Assembly (NCBI RefSeq): GCF_000377505.1
Contig: NZ_KB898185.1
Coordinates: 62,001-126,000 of the forward strand
Length of the DNA stretch: 64,000 nucleotides
From: Paenibacillus massiliensis 2301065 = DSM 16942
Lineage (GTDB): Bacteria > Bacillota > Bacilli > Paenibacillales > Paenibacillaceae
Direction: 5' to 3'
Numbering within the stretch: the stretch's first letter is position 1; each line of letters opens with the position of its first letter. Made by a program: the position numbers and the translations under genes. The notes beneath the pieces are model-generated. The model was not told where the DNA came from, ran no database searches, and worked only from the letters and a program-made list of their open reading frames with translations. Below, piece after piece: positions 26,946-35,188 of the stretch.

Positions 26946-28476
26946 AGATGATCTCCGCTATTGCAGCCTTTAGATTCGTAGCCTTCATCCATTCTGCCAA
27001 TGTACGAAAGTCCGTGGACAATACGCGATCCTCTTGTACAAAAGACACCCGCTGCCGACATTGCTCGTATACCCATCTCGTTCCTGTCCCCAGTTGCTCC
27101 GGTCCCCGGTAATCCGCAGCCTGTGCTGCACACATCAGCTCAATAGCCAGCACCGAATAGGCATTATCAATAATCTGTCTGGCCTTGCGAGCACCAATCG
27201 TCCCCATGCTGACATGATCCTCCTGGTTGGCCGACGAAGGAATCGAATCGACACTGGCCGGATGAGCAAGCGACTTATTTTCGGACACGAGGGCTGCTGC
27301 AGCATATTGCGCGATCATGAACCCTGACTGTACCCCACCTTGCTCAGTCAGAAATGGCGGTAACCCCTCATTCAGCTGTGGATTGACCAATCTTTCAATT
27401 CGACGCTCCGCTATATTCGCCAGCTCCGATGAACAGATCGACAGATGATCCATAGCTAACGCAATCGGTTGCCCGTGAAAATTACCACCCGAAATAACTC
27501 GGTCCTGCTCCGGGAAAATTAGAGGATTGTCCGTGACCGCATTGATCTCGATATCAAGCTTCGCCTGAATGTACACCAGTCCGTCTCGACTAGCGCCATG
27601 GACCTGCGGTGCACAGCGAATGGAGTACGCATCCTGCACACGAAGCTCGCCTTGCGTGGACAACAGTCTGCTGCTCCGTGTTAGTGCCCTGAAATTATCC
27701 GCAGCATAACCTTGACCGGGCTGAGGTCTGAGCCGATGCGTGAGCGGGTCAAAAGCATCCTTCACCCCACGAAGCGCCTCTGCCGTCAAAGCTAATGTAC
27801 AATCGGACCAACGAGCCAAATTCCACGCATCATAGCATGCGAGCGCCCCCACCGCTGTCATCACCTGCGTACCATTAATCAAGGCCAGACCTTCCTTGGC
27901 CTCCAGTACGACAGGAGGCAATCCTGCCAACGCCAGCGCCTGAGCACCTGGCATACGCTGTCCTTCATAATACGCTTCGCCCTCGCCGATCAGTACCAGT
28001 GCCATATGCGCTAACGGAGCCAGGTCACCACTTGCTCCCAACGAGCCTTGCTGTGGAACGACGGGAGTGACACCATAATTAAGCATGTCGACCATTTGCC
28101 CCACGACCTCCGCCCGTATCCCTGAATAACCAAGCAGCAGCGCATTAATCCGCAGCAGGAGCATGGCTTTCACAGTATCGTTAGAAAAGGGCTCTCCCAG
28201 CCCACAAGCATGGCTGCGAATCAGATTAAGCTGGAGCTGCTGCACATCGCTGCCTTCAATGTACGTGTCACTGAATTTACCAAAGCCAGTGGTCAGCCCA
28301 TAGACAACCTTCCTTTCACGCAGTAGCTTTTCTACATATTCACGGGCGTGCCTTATCCTACCCAGACTGCCCTCAGAGGGCTGAATTTTGGCTCCGTAAC
28401 GAGCCACATGTACCAACTGCTCCAAGGTTAAAGATTGACCATCCAATACGACAGTCTTGTCTACGGTTGACTGCAT
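26935..28476 (-). CDS. hutH: Histidine ammonia-lyase HutH
   Basis: 513 residues. The MIO cofactor forms from the Ala-Ser-Gly in GSLGASGDLAPLAHMAL near residue 143; other family segments are YGLTTGFGKFSDTYI and QIVQ-equivalent NQEDHVSMGTIGARKA. It removes ammonia from L-histidine to give urocanate, the first step of the pathway. The ATG at 28476 (MQSTVDKTV) has an AGGTG site; an ORF start at 28611 would run through the attenuator terminator and is not real. It follows hutP and its antitermination region. Confidence 0.95.
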   Translation of the reverse strand: MQSTVDKTVVLDGQSLTLEQLVHVARYGAKIQPSEGSLGRIRHAREYVEKLLRERKVVYGLTTGFGKFSDTYIEGSDVQQLQLNLIRSHACGLGEPFSNDTVKAMLLLRINALLLGYSGIRAEVVGQMVDMLNYGVTPVVPQQGSLGASGDLAPLAHMALVLIGEGEAYYEGQRMPGAQALALAGLPPVVLEAKEGLALINGTQVMTAVGALACYDAWNLARWSDCTLALTAEALRGVKDAFDPLTHRLRPQPGQGYAADNFRALTRSSRLLSTQGELRVQDAYSIRCAPQVHGASRDGLVYIQAKLDIEINAVTDNPLIFPEQDRVISGGNFHGQPIALAMDHLSICSSELANIAERRIERLVNPQLNEGLPPFLTEQGGVQSGFMIAQYAAAALVSENKSLAHPASVDSIPSSANQEDHVSMGTIGARKARQIIDNAYSVLAIELMCAAQAADYRGPEQLGTGTRWVYEQCRQRVSFVQEDRVLSTDFRTLAEWMKATNLKAAIAEIIFMH

Positions 28477-28554
28477 CCAGGCACCTGCTTTCCTGTCATG
28501 TATTAAGACCTCAGGGTGAAGATCTCCTTGCAGCTGTGAGGACCATTGAGTACG

Positions 28555-28595
28555 ACAAAAAGCCCATACCAAATAACATTTGGTACCGGCTTTTC
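28555..28595 (-). terminator. Attenuator terminator between hutP and hutH
   Basis: On the minus strand AAAAGCC-TACCAAAT pairs with ATTTGGTA-GGCTTTTT, followed by TTTG. It sits between the hutP stop and hutH start and directly after a UAG-triplet cluster, as at the B. subtilis hut operon, where HutP bound to RNA prevents this hairpin from forming. Confidence 0.88.
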
Positions 28596-28692
28596 TAGAC
28601 ACTCTAATCACTAAATGGCCGATCCGGATCGAACCCCACGAATAGATACTAAAAGAACACTAATGAGTACTATTGAACACCATTTCATACTA
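28595..28692 (-). promoter_or_regulatory. HutP RNA-binding region with clustered UAG triplets
   Basis: Minus-strand UAG triplets lie at 28597-28595, 28606-28604 and 28613-28611 (spacers 6 and 4), and at 28651-28649, 28662-28660, 28672-28670 and 28692-28690 (spacers 8, 7 and 17). HutP hexamers bind such triplets in the presence of histidine and Mg. Two clusters before the terminator match the known two-site arrangement. Exact contacts are inferred. Confidence 0.8.
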
Positions 28693-28729
28693 GTTAATTT
28701 GAGCAATTCACTGTTACGAGTAGCTCCTC

Positions 28730-29191
28730 CTAGATATGGTTAAAGCCGAAGCCGATCGCTTCATGCTCAAATCCCTTTTTGGGTGCACCGATCGTTCCAT
28801 ATACACTGACAGCGATCCATTCGCCCTCATGTGCAACAGCACCCTCCATCTTGCCCCGGACAATCGCGAAGGTCAACCCCACCGTTCTCAGAATATCGCC
28901 AAATTGGAACACCCCGCGACCGAGCCCCTGAATCGCTTCAATAATCGCATGATACATCGCATGCACTTCACGGTAGGACTGACCGTCGATAATGTGATTA
29001 TTCTTCGCGGCAGTCTCCATCGCGACCACGACCTTCGTAATATCCATCGCACCTACCCGGCCAATCGTATACTTGTAGCCTTGGTCCGTGAGCTGCTGCT
29101 CGATCTCTTCCTTCCATGAATGGCCCTGAAGCACCGCCAGCAAAATGGACAGCTTTCCAATCGGCAAAGAGCTCGGAGATTCAGACATCAT
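28730..29191 (-). CDS. hutP: Hut operon antiterminator HutP
   Basis: 153 residues, close to the 148-151 typical of HutP. The effector-site histidines are in SYREVHAMYHAIIEA near residue 75, and FGDILRTVGLTFAIVRG is a family segment. HutP binds histidine, oligomerises and attaches to UAG repeats in the mRNA to prevent termination. The start is the ATG at 29191 (MMSESPSSLP), with AAGGGG 6 nt upstream; longer forms from 29212 lack a site. It is the first gene of the operon. Confidence 0.93.
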   Translation of the reverse strand: MMSESPSSLPIGKLSILLAVLQGHSWKEEIEQQLTDQGYKYTIGRVGAMDITKVVVAMETAAKNNHIIDGQSYREVHAMYHAIIEAIQGLGRGVFQFGDILRTVGLTFAIVRGKMEGAVAHEGEWIAVSVYGTIGAPKKGFEHEAIGFGFNHI

Positions 29192-29408
29192 TGTCATCCC
29201 CTTCAATAGCATGTTATGAATACGTACAGCAAATGGCGACTACGCCATACTTATTTCCCAAGGGAGCATCGAATCTTCAAGTCAGCTCACAGACAGCTAC
29301 AATCCTCTTGCAACTACAAAAAAAATGCGTCACAAATTCAGGAACTCCGTTCCCGATATTCTGGACACATTCTGCTCACTAATCACTATACCGTGCTCAC
29401 TTGATATC

Positions 29409-29437
29409 ACTATACTTCGCATTAAATATGGGGTCAA
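29409..29437 (-). promoter_or_regulatory. Sigma-A promoter of the hut operon
   Basis: On the minus strand TTGACC (29432-29437) and TATAGT (29409-29414) are separated by 17 nt. The expected start near 29402 gives a hutP leader of about 210 nt. TATAGTGAT is repeated 24 nt downstream (29381-29390). The remaining part of 29192-29777 is AT-rich with no gene. Confidence 0.8.
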
Positions 29438-29722
29438 TCCTTGTGTAAGGTATATTTACCAAAAAAACCAATCATTACACCAACTACTTTGTGCTCTAGT
29501 TTTCTTTTGTGGATAAAATTGACATTAAATTCAGTCTGCTTGCTCTTCCCTTTGTGACGAAGGTATATGGATAGAGAGCAGATAGTATGGGATTCATGTG
29601 AATGTACAAGATAACACTATTTGATTTTACTATTGTGAATTTTTCACTACCTGTAATGTGGATATAAGTGCTGATAAATATTGAAATGAAGTATTGGCGT
29701 CGATCCGTATGCGTCTATAAAC

Positions 29723-29751
29723 AAAAAAAGAGAACCTTATTCCGGCTCTCC
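29723..29751 (-). terminator. Terminator after the ankyrin gene
   Basis: On the minus strand GAGAGCC pairs with GGTTCTC (one G-U) across GGAATAA, and TTTTTTTG follows. It is about 27 nt after the stop at 29778. Confidence 0.82.
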
Positions 29752-29777
29752 TCTTTCATATGTAAGTATTGTCACTA

Positions 29778-30473
29778 TTATAGTGAGCATTTCTCCTTAA
29801 TCGACAGCGCCAGCTTGGTGTACGCCGCTCCATCCATTCGTTGATTAACTTCCTCTGGCTCCAGAGACAACCAGTAATCTGCCTCCATTAACTCATACAT
29901 ATCGAGCATCGTAATCTCTGCACAAGCGGGATGCTCAAAGACAGCCTGCATCGGCTCTGGGCCATCATCCCAGTTATACTCGTTCACGACCGCGTGCAGT
30001 AGCACATCCGAGTCCAGCTGGCGAATCCGCGAGATGACCACATCCATCGATTCCTCATATAGGATAGCCTCCAGCTGCTCTTGCTCTTCCTCAGTTAATG
30101 TTAATCGCACAGCTCCTGGCGTATCCAGCAACAGATCTGCGATCCTCGGGTTCCCTCTAGCCTCCTGCCAGGCGGTGCCCTGAATCCCTTGCGGTGAGTC
30201 CAGTCGTGCTCCGCTCTCCACTAGCAGCTTAACGGCCTCGATCTGCTTGAACTTTACTGCCTTCTTAAGGGCCGTTTTCCCAAGCCTGTCCTCCTTCTCC
30301 AGATCTGGTCCATGCTCCAGCAGACAACGAACACCTTCAATTGGCATTCGATAGGTCATGAACAGAATCAACGGGGTCCGTCCCTGTTCATCTACTTCAT
30401 TCACATCGAGCCTGGTTACGGCCTCGCGAACCTGCTCTACATCCTTTGCTTTGCTAATGTCCAACCAGTTCAT
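29778..30473 (-). CDS. Ankyrin-repeat protein with C-terminal DUF4274-like region
   Basis: About 231 residues from the ATG at 30473 (GGAGGGAG 11 nt upstream); an ATG at 30494 is also possible. Residues about 5-120 hold ankyrin-type repeats: VNEVDEQGRTPLILFMTYRM, LEKEDRLGKTALKKAVKFKQ and ARLDSPQGIQGTAWQEARGN. Residues about 130-231 (HAVVNEYNWDDGPEPMQAVFEHPACAEITMLDMYELMEAD) resemble the DUF4274 domain that often follows ankyrin repeats in Firmicutes and deals with per-cell list-like data of unknown meaning. It has no signal peptide, so it is cytoplasmic and probably mediates protein contacts. It lies 43 nt after the hydrolase and may share its transcript. Confidence 0.8.
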   Translation of the reverse strand: MNWLDISKAKDVEQVREAVTRLDVNEVDEQGRTPLILFMTYRMPIEGVRCLLEHGPDLEKEDRLGKTALKKAVKFKQIEAVKLLVESGARLDSPQGIQGTAWQEARGNPRIADLLLDTPGAVRLTLTEEEQEQLEAILYEESMDVVISRIRQLDSDVLLHAVVNEYNWDDGPEPMQAVFEHPACAEITMLDMYELMEADYWLSLEPEEVNQRMDGAAYTKLALSIKEKCSL

Positions 30474-30516
30474 ACCAGCTTTAGCTCCCTCCATCGACAC
30501 AGTTCCCCGTATAATT

Positions 30517-31548
30517 CTACTGGATAGATTCGGAAGGTTCAATCTTCGTATGAATGAGGAACTTCTCAATCTCGTCCATATACCCCTCTACTGTGATCCT
30601 ACGGGGAGCGAACAGACTGATAAGCAGCGCCCTGAACGGGGAATCTGCCGCCGAGGTCCTTAACATGGAGTGCTCTGTGTCCGCAAAAACTCTGACCGTC
30701 AGCAAGGAAGCTGGGCTCACCCGCTCACGGTATAGGCGCTCTGTCTCCTTGATGTCCACATTCACGTCACGATCGCCCAACAGAAGCAACACAGGCGACT
30801 TGAAGTTGTGCAGGTCCTGTGTGGCATCCGAAGTATAGTTGCGACGGACAAAGCCCCAGCGCTCCGGGGACATCCTGTCATTCCGATGCGCCAGCCTCAT
30901 ATACTCCTCGTAGGAGGCTCCTTGCTTCAGCAGACCTTTAATCTGATGCTCATACGCCACCTGCTGCTCAATCTCCTCCGGCGTAGAGCCGTCCTTTGCC
31001 ATCTGGCTCCGTGTATTATATTCCCCTTGGGTTAGCCAATTGATCGCAGGAGAGACGAGGATACTGAAGGCCAACTTTTCTTCACCTGCAAGCTTGGGGA
31101 TGACCCATCCAGCCTGACTTGCTCCCCATACGCCCATATGCTCGGAATCAATCATAGGTTGGGTCCTTGCCCATGCCAGCGCTTGCTGAGCTTCCTGAAC
31201 ACGGTCCTCCATGCTCTGCTGGAGCCAGTCTCCCTCCGAACCGCCTAGCCCTCGTTTGTCGAGAGATAATGAGGCATAGCCCAGTGATGCGAGCTTCTCC
31301 CATAGTGGCTTGTAGCCATCATCGTGGGTGGCATCAATGGGACCGTCGCCATGAATGAATAAGACCAGGCCTAATTTCCCCGTATACTGCTCTGGCAAGA
31401 CCAAGGTTCCAGTCAGTTTGCCTTGCTTTGAATTAATTACTACTTGCTGTTCTACCATTTCGAAACTGTTTTGCTGCAAAATATACCCTGCGACGCCTGT
31501 TAGCAATACTACGCATACGAGCATGACAATGGCGATTTTCTTCCTCAT
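30517..31548 (-). CDS. Membrane-anchored or secreted alpha/beta hydrolase
   Basis: 343 residues. N-terminal hydrophobic segment (residues 5-22, AIVMLVCVVLLTGVAGYI) without a lipobox. The alpha/beta-hydrolase fold has the oxyanion region LFIHGDGPIDAT, the nucleophile elbow GVWGASQAGWVIP with Ser in G-A-S-Q-A-G, the acid in LLLGDRDVNVDI and the His in FADTEHSML. It resembles secreted esterase/peptidase-like hydrolases of Bacillales of unknown substrate. The ankyrin gene follows 43 nt downstream. No clear promoter is visible; a 14-bp tandem repeat lies 100-190 nt upstream. Confidence 0.83.
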   Translation of the reverse strand: MRKKIAIVMLVCVVLLTGVAGYILQQNSFEMVEQQVVINSKQGKLTGTLVLPEQYTGKLGLVLFIHGDGPIDATHDDGYKPLWEKLASLGYASLSLDKRGLGGSEGDWLQQSMEDRVQEAQQALAWARTQPMIDSEHMGVWGASQAGWVIPKLAGEEKLAFSILVSPAINWLTQGEYNTRSQMAKDGSTPEEIEQQVAYEHQIKGLLKQGASYEEYMRLAHRNDRMSPERWGFVRRNYTSDATQDLHNFKSPVLLLLGDRDVNVDIKETERLYRERVSPASLLTVRVFADTEHSMLRTSAADSPFRALLISLFAPRRITVEGYMDEIEKFLIHTKIEPSESIQ

Positions 31549-31654
31549 ACGATTCTTCCTCTCTTGGCTACCACAGGAATGGATTGGCTTTCATCTGTCT
31601 AATCCTACAGTTGGGTTACTGTATTGATGTCTAGCCCTCACTTCGTTTTTTGCA

Positions 31655-31740
31655 CTTGAATTCTTCTACTTGAGTTGATTTACTTGAGTTCTTCTACTTG
31701 AATTTTCCCACCTGAATTCTTCTACTCTCTTCTACTTGGA
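31655..31740. repeat. 14-bp tandem repeat upstream of the hydrolase gene
   Basis: Five units at exact 14-bp period from 31655 to 31724, consensus CTTGAATTCTTCTA, then a shortened unit and a partial one. Units 1 and 5 differ by one base. It falls between the hydrolase start and the oxidase gene, where no other gene is visible (31549-31933). Confidence 0.85.
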
Positions 31741-31810
31741 TCACTGCCTTCACAGCTTCAGAAGTCAGCATATACCCTAGGTCAGACCTAAGGTCAACGC
31801 TGCATTCGTA

Positions 31811-31867
31811 GAAATATCAAAAGACCGGAAGTGGAGGCTCTCTCCAATCCAGGTCTTTTGATATTTC
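31811..31867 (-). terminator. 16-bp perfect hairpin after the FAD oxidase gene
   Basis: GAAATATCAAAAGACC at 31811-31826 pairs exactly with 31852-31867; an inner GGAG/CTCC lengthens the stem. It is 66 nt past the oxidase stop. The 3' arm is itself U-rich but no U-run follows, so termination is likely but not certain. Confidence 0.65.
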
Positions 31868-31933
31868 TTGAATTCATTATGCAGAATTAGCACACAGAAG
31901 CTAGAAGCCAGTACGCTTCCCTTATAGCTGAGC

Positions 31934-33115
31934 TTATTGTCGCTTATTGATGGCTTGCTGCAGATCGTAATGCTGAAGATCGATATCGGCTTCCATACCG
32001 AGCACCAGCTTCGCCAATTGACTTCCCACATAAGGTCCTACTGTCAAGCCGGAGGCTCCAAGTCCATTTGCTGCAAACAAGCCCTTCCAGCCGGGAACCG
32101 CTCCAAGCACAGGCAGAAAGCCAGGCGTAAATGGACGGAATCCCACCCTTACTTCCAGCAGCGTACTATCAGCAAGACCAGGGGCCACGGCCAAGCCTTT
32201 ATTCAGCACCTCCTGCATTCCGCCAGCAGTCACGCTGGTATCATAGCCTTCAATATCATTTTCGTGTGTTGCCCCCATTACGACCCGTTGCTGGTCGAAT
32301 GTCAGCAGATATTGATCCGAAGGCGGTATGACTACAGGCCAACTCCCTGTATTGCCGGCATTTGTCGTCTGCAAATGGAGGATTTGCGCCTTCTGGTAAT
32401 GCACTTGGAAGTCTAGTCCCAGTGGCTCCAGCAGCTGACTAGCCCACGCTCCCGCACACACGACAACCTCATCTGCTGCATATGTCATGACCGTCTCATC
32501 TTCTTCACTATTGTCCGGATCGTTGGCGTGCTCAGTTACATCCCTGACGACAACTCCGGTTACACAATCCCCCTGATAATGTAGCTCGGCACTCCCTTGC
32601 ACGAGCCGTGCCCCATGGCGCTCAGCGGAGCGAAGCAAGGCATCTCGGAGTGCACGACCGTCAACACGTGCCGCCCCACTAATGAGAACAGAATGATATT
32701 CTTCAGCCAGCAGTGGAAAAGCATCCCGCGTCTCCGACTGCGATAGTCTGCTAATCTCCCCCATCTCGGCTGCATCAGCCTTTCTCTGCTGTGCACGCTC
32801 CTCCAGCTTCGCAAGCTTATCCTCATCATAGTGAATGCTAAGTGCCCCTACTTGAGCATAGCCCGTATCTGTCTCCCCTTCATGGGTAAGCTCTGCGATC
32901 AGTTGGGGATAAAAGCGTGCCCCCTCCTTGGCCAGCTTGTACCAAGCCTGGTTACGCCGCTGTGATATCCACGGGCATAGAATGCCTGCTGCCGCATCTG
33001 TAGCCTGACCAGGGTCCTTTCGATCCACGATCAGGACCTCTGCTCCCGATTTTGCAAGCTGATAGGCTGTTGAGGCCCCCAGAATACCCGCACCGATGAC
33101 AATGATCTTCTTCAT
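31934..33115 (-). CDS. FAD-dependent amino-acid oxidase/dehydrogenase (DAO family)
   Basis: 393 residues. Dinucleotide-binding motif IIVIGAGILGASTAYQLAKSG at the N-terminus, DRKDPGQATDAAAGILCPW (FAD contact), VVCAGAWASQLL near residue 218 and the C-terminal RVGFRPFTPGFLPVLGAVPG with GLFAANGLGASGLTVGP. This is the glycine/D-amino-acid oxidase family (DadA, ThiO and SoxB-like). The substrate cannot be told. The ATG at 33115 has AAGGA 8 nt upstream. It stands alone, with its own hairpin. Confidence 0.87.
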   Translation of the reverse strand: MKKIIVIGAGILGASTAYQLAKSGAEVLIVDRKDPGQATDAAAGILCPWISQRRNQAWYKLAKEGARFYPQLIAELTHEGETDTGYAQVGALSIHYDEDKLAKLEERAQQRKADAAEMGEISRLSQSETRDAFPLLAEEYHSVLISGAARVDGRALRDALLRSAERHGARLVQGSAELHYQGDCVTGVVVRDVTEHANDPDNSEEDETVMTYAADEVVVCAGAWASQLLEPLGLDFQVHYQKAQILHLQTTNAGNTGSWPVVIPPSDQYLLTFDQQRVVMGATHENDIEGYDTSVTAGGMQEVLNKGLAVAPGLADSTLLEVRVGFRPFTPGFLPVLGAVPGWKGLFAANGLGASGLTVGPYVGSQLAKLVLGMEADIDLQHYDLQQAINKRQ

Positions 33116-33247
33116 GCATACATTCCTTTCTCACAATCCATGCATGTATTATAGCGCATAATATCTCTTGGAATCACATAGCTCTGCTTAGAGCATTCGT
33201 TTGTTTCGCGATCATTCGTTATGAATGAACAGACGTGTATCAATAAC

Positions 33248-33293
33248 AACAGCCGGGAACAGCTCCTACTTCGCGGAGCTGTTCCCGGCTGTT
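33248..33293 (-). terminator. 19-bp perfect hairpin between oxidase and CotH genes
   Basis: AACAGCCGGGAACAGCTCC pairs exactly with 33275-33293 around TACTTCGC. On the minus strand GTTATTG follows. It lies about 147 nt past the CotH stop and may end that transcript. Nothing else is seen in 33116-33439. Confidence 0.65.
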
Positions 33294-33439
33294 CCATGCA
33301 TAACTAACCATCTACTGCAACTGATTTACCTTGAGAGCGTGGGAATTAGTGCCTTGACCGAAGCAAAGATAGTGTAGAGCCGCTGCTAACCACGATCTTT
33401 GCAGATCATTCAGACAAGAAATCGTATCCAGTCAAAAAA

Positions 33440-35008
33440 CTAGTCCGATATCTCGCTTGCAGCATCAGTATTCATCGCTGCTGGAAGCGAGACCACTTCC
33501 CTACCCAGCTGCTCCTGCAGATTAGCTAGTCGATTCAGTGCAAAGCTGGTAATGGAGCCGGATGCCATCAGTCCCATGCCGCCACGATCTCCTCCATTGC
33601 CGGAGGGCCTATTCCCATTCTCTCCTCCAGCGGTACCATCCGGTCTAGCTGGAGGTGCCATCGCACCGTCTGGTGGCGTGAAGTCCTCCGGTGGTGTCAT
33701 CCCTGGCTGTCCGTCAGATGGGGGCACGCTCCCCCCTTTCATATCCCCCATATCTCCTACAGCAGAGTAAGCTATATTGGATTCAAATTGCTCCATCGTA
33801 TAGAACTTCGTAGGGTCCGCCTCGACAGAAGGACGAATGAGATCACTCAACTCGGTGATTCTGCCTTCAATGCTCTCCAGATAATCAACCAGTTGATTCA
33901 CATATTCTAGATATTGAGACTTATACTCGGGCACCGCCAGCAGGTTATTGATCATCGGCACCTTGTCCATGCTGATCCCGAGCACAGGCTCCTCGATGGA
34001 TACGTTCGTCGCATTCGTACTACCACTAGCCCCAGAGTCACTGCTCGTGCCTCCTCTACCTCCACCATAGCCATTAAAGGACATATTGAAGTCCCACGGA
34101 ATGACCGTAAACTTGCCATTGGCATCTCCATACAGCATATAATTGTGTCCTTTATCCCCGTTATAGCTGTCATAATTCCCCAATACTACGTTGCCAGCAA
34201 TATACTTCAATGCAGAATCCACGTCCAATACACTCTCGATGTCCCCTTTCTCCCCTTCTGGCATATCGTTCAGCACCTGAATGAAGTTCTGAAGACGAGC
34301 CTTATTCTCATCCGTACCCAGATCCTCCGTCAAAGTGCTGTACTCGCCGTTCTCCTCCGTCTGCAGATAGCTCTTCTCATCGGTATCATACAAAATGCCA
34401 TCTTCGTAATCCTCCCCGTAGTTGCGTTCCAGATAACTGTCGTCTACAGATTCTACACCTGTGTAGAAGCCAAACAGCTCGCCATTAACATACAGGTTCA
34501 CGAACGTTGTCATCGGAACATCCAGACCCATGCTTCTCAGCGCCTCATAGTGTAAATATTCCCGCAGGTATGACGGATCTGAGTAATTGTTGTTCAGCAC
34601 CATTTTATCCAGGCCGAGTAAGGTCTGAGTCTTGTCATATTTGTCAAATTTCAACCGGAAGCTGTAACGATCCGAATCCTCCATGGAAGCTACAGATCTT
34701 AGGGTCATATTTCCCTTCGTGGAGAATCCGACATTATCCAGTTGATGACCATCTACCTCGACACTGACGCTCTTGTATTCTTTATCCAATGGACTTGCCA
34801 GAATGCTCTCCCAATCTGCATCGTCGATGGTCACGTTCACGTTAATGATTCGATCTCCTTCAAACAAAGATGCGTATGCAGGAGCAGAACTGGCACTCTC
34901 CTCCGCCTCAGCACTTGATATGGTGTCATGACCAATCCAGCTGATGGTTGCAACGAGTAGTGTCAGGGCCAGGGCCACTAGAGCGAATCTTTGAATCATA
35001 TTCTTCAC
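33440..35008 (-). CDS. Secreted CotH-family protein kinase-like protein
   Basis: 522 residues from a GTG at 35008, chosen because AGGAGG lies 9 nt upstream; the in-frame ATG at 35059 has none. Signal peptide or anchor MKNMIQRFALVALALTLLVA, then SSAEAEESA. About 45-400: CotH domain, with RYSFRLKFDKY and LLGLDKMVLNNNYSDPSYLRE, FYTGVESVDDSYLE, and the atypical-kinase active region DKGHNYMLYGDANGKFTVIPWDFNMSF. A Gly/Pro/Met-rich stretch (about 420-475) follows. CotH phosphorylates spore-coat CotB/CotG in B. subtilis; CotH proteins with signal peptides also occur on cell surfaces. The phosphorylated target here is unknown. No spore promoter was seen. Confidence 0.85.
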   Translation of the reverse strand: MKNMIQRFALVALALTLLVATISWIGHDTISSAEAEESASSAPAYASLFEGDRIINVNVTIDDADWESILASPLDKEYKSVSVEVDGHQLDNVGFSTKGNMTLRSVASMEDSDRYSFRLKFDKYDKTQTLLGLDKMVLNNNYSDPSYLREYLHYEALRSMGLDVPMTTFVNLYVNGELFGFYTGVESVDDSYLERNYGEDYEDGILYDTDEKSYLQTEENGEYSTLTEDLGTDENKARLQNFIQVLNDMPEGEKGDIESVLDVDSALKYIAGNVVLGNYDSYNGDKGHNYMLYGDANGKFTVIPWDFNMSFNGYGGGRGGTSSDSGASGSTNATNVSIEEPVLGISMDKVPMINNLLAVPEYKSQYLEYVNQLVDYLESIEGRITELSDLIRPSVEADPTKFYTMEQFESNIAYSAVGDMGDMKGGSVPPSDGQPGMTPPEDFTPPDGAMAPPARPDGTAGGENGNRPSGNGGDRGGMGLMASGSITSFALNRLANLQEQLGREVVSLPAAMNTDAASEISD

Positions 35009-35066
35009 TGTAAAAGTCCTCCTTTGGAATGGGCTACAAGCCATTTGCTTATGTCCCAAGTGTAAA

Positions 35067-35084
35067 GGATGAACCTTGAATGAA
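35067..35084 (-). promoter_or_regulatory. TTCA-N7-TTCA repeat upstream of the CotH gene
   Basis: On the minus strand TTCATTCAAGGTTCATCC repeats TTCA at 11-bp spacing with GG before the second copy, the same plan as the two SLH elements but with a different sequence in between. It also resembles Pho-type boxes. It lies 59 nt upstream of the GTG. Confidence 0.35.
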
Positions 35085-35152
35085 TCTTAAATATTCGCTT
35101 ACTCTATTCGCCACACTAAAGCGTCTGGGTTGCCCAGCATCACTTTAGCATC

Positions 35153-35181
35153 TTGTCACATCCATGTTAGCGTGCTAATAT
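35153..35181 (+). promoter_or_regulatory. Sigma-A promoter of the T-box leader
   Basis: TTGTCA (35153-35158) and TAATAT (35176-35181) are 17 nt apart; transcription should begin near 35188, at the start of the T-box stem I. Confidence 0.8.
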
Positions 35182-35188
35182 GGACTCA

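Noticed and set aside
28477..28611. Longer hutH start
   Set aside because: It would translate through the HutP attenuator; HutH homologues start near 28476.
31777..32031. 84-codon minus-strand frame at the end of the FAD oxidase gene
   Set aside because: It overlaps the oxidase in another frame and contains the hairpin at 31811-31867; no ribosome site.
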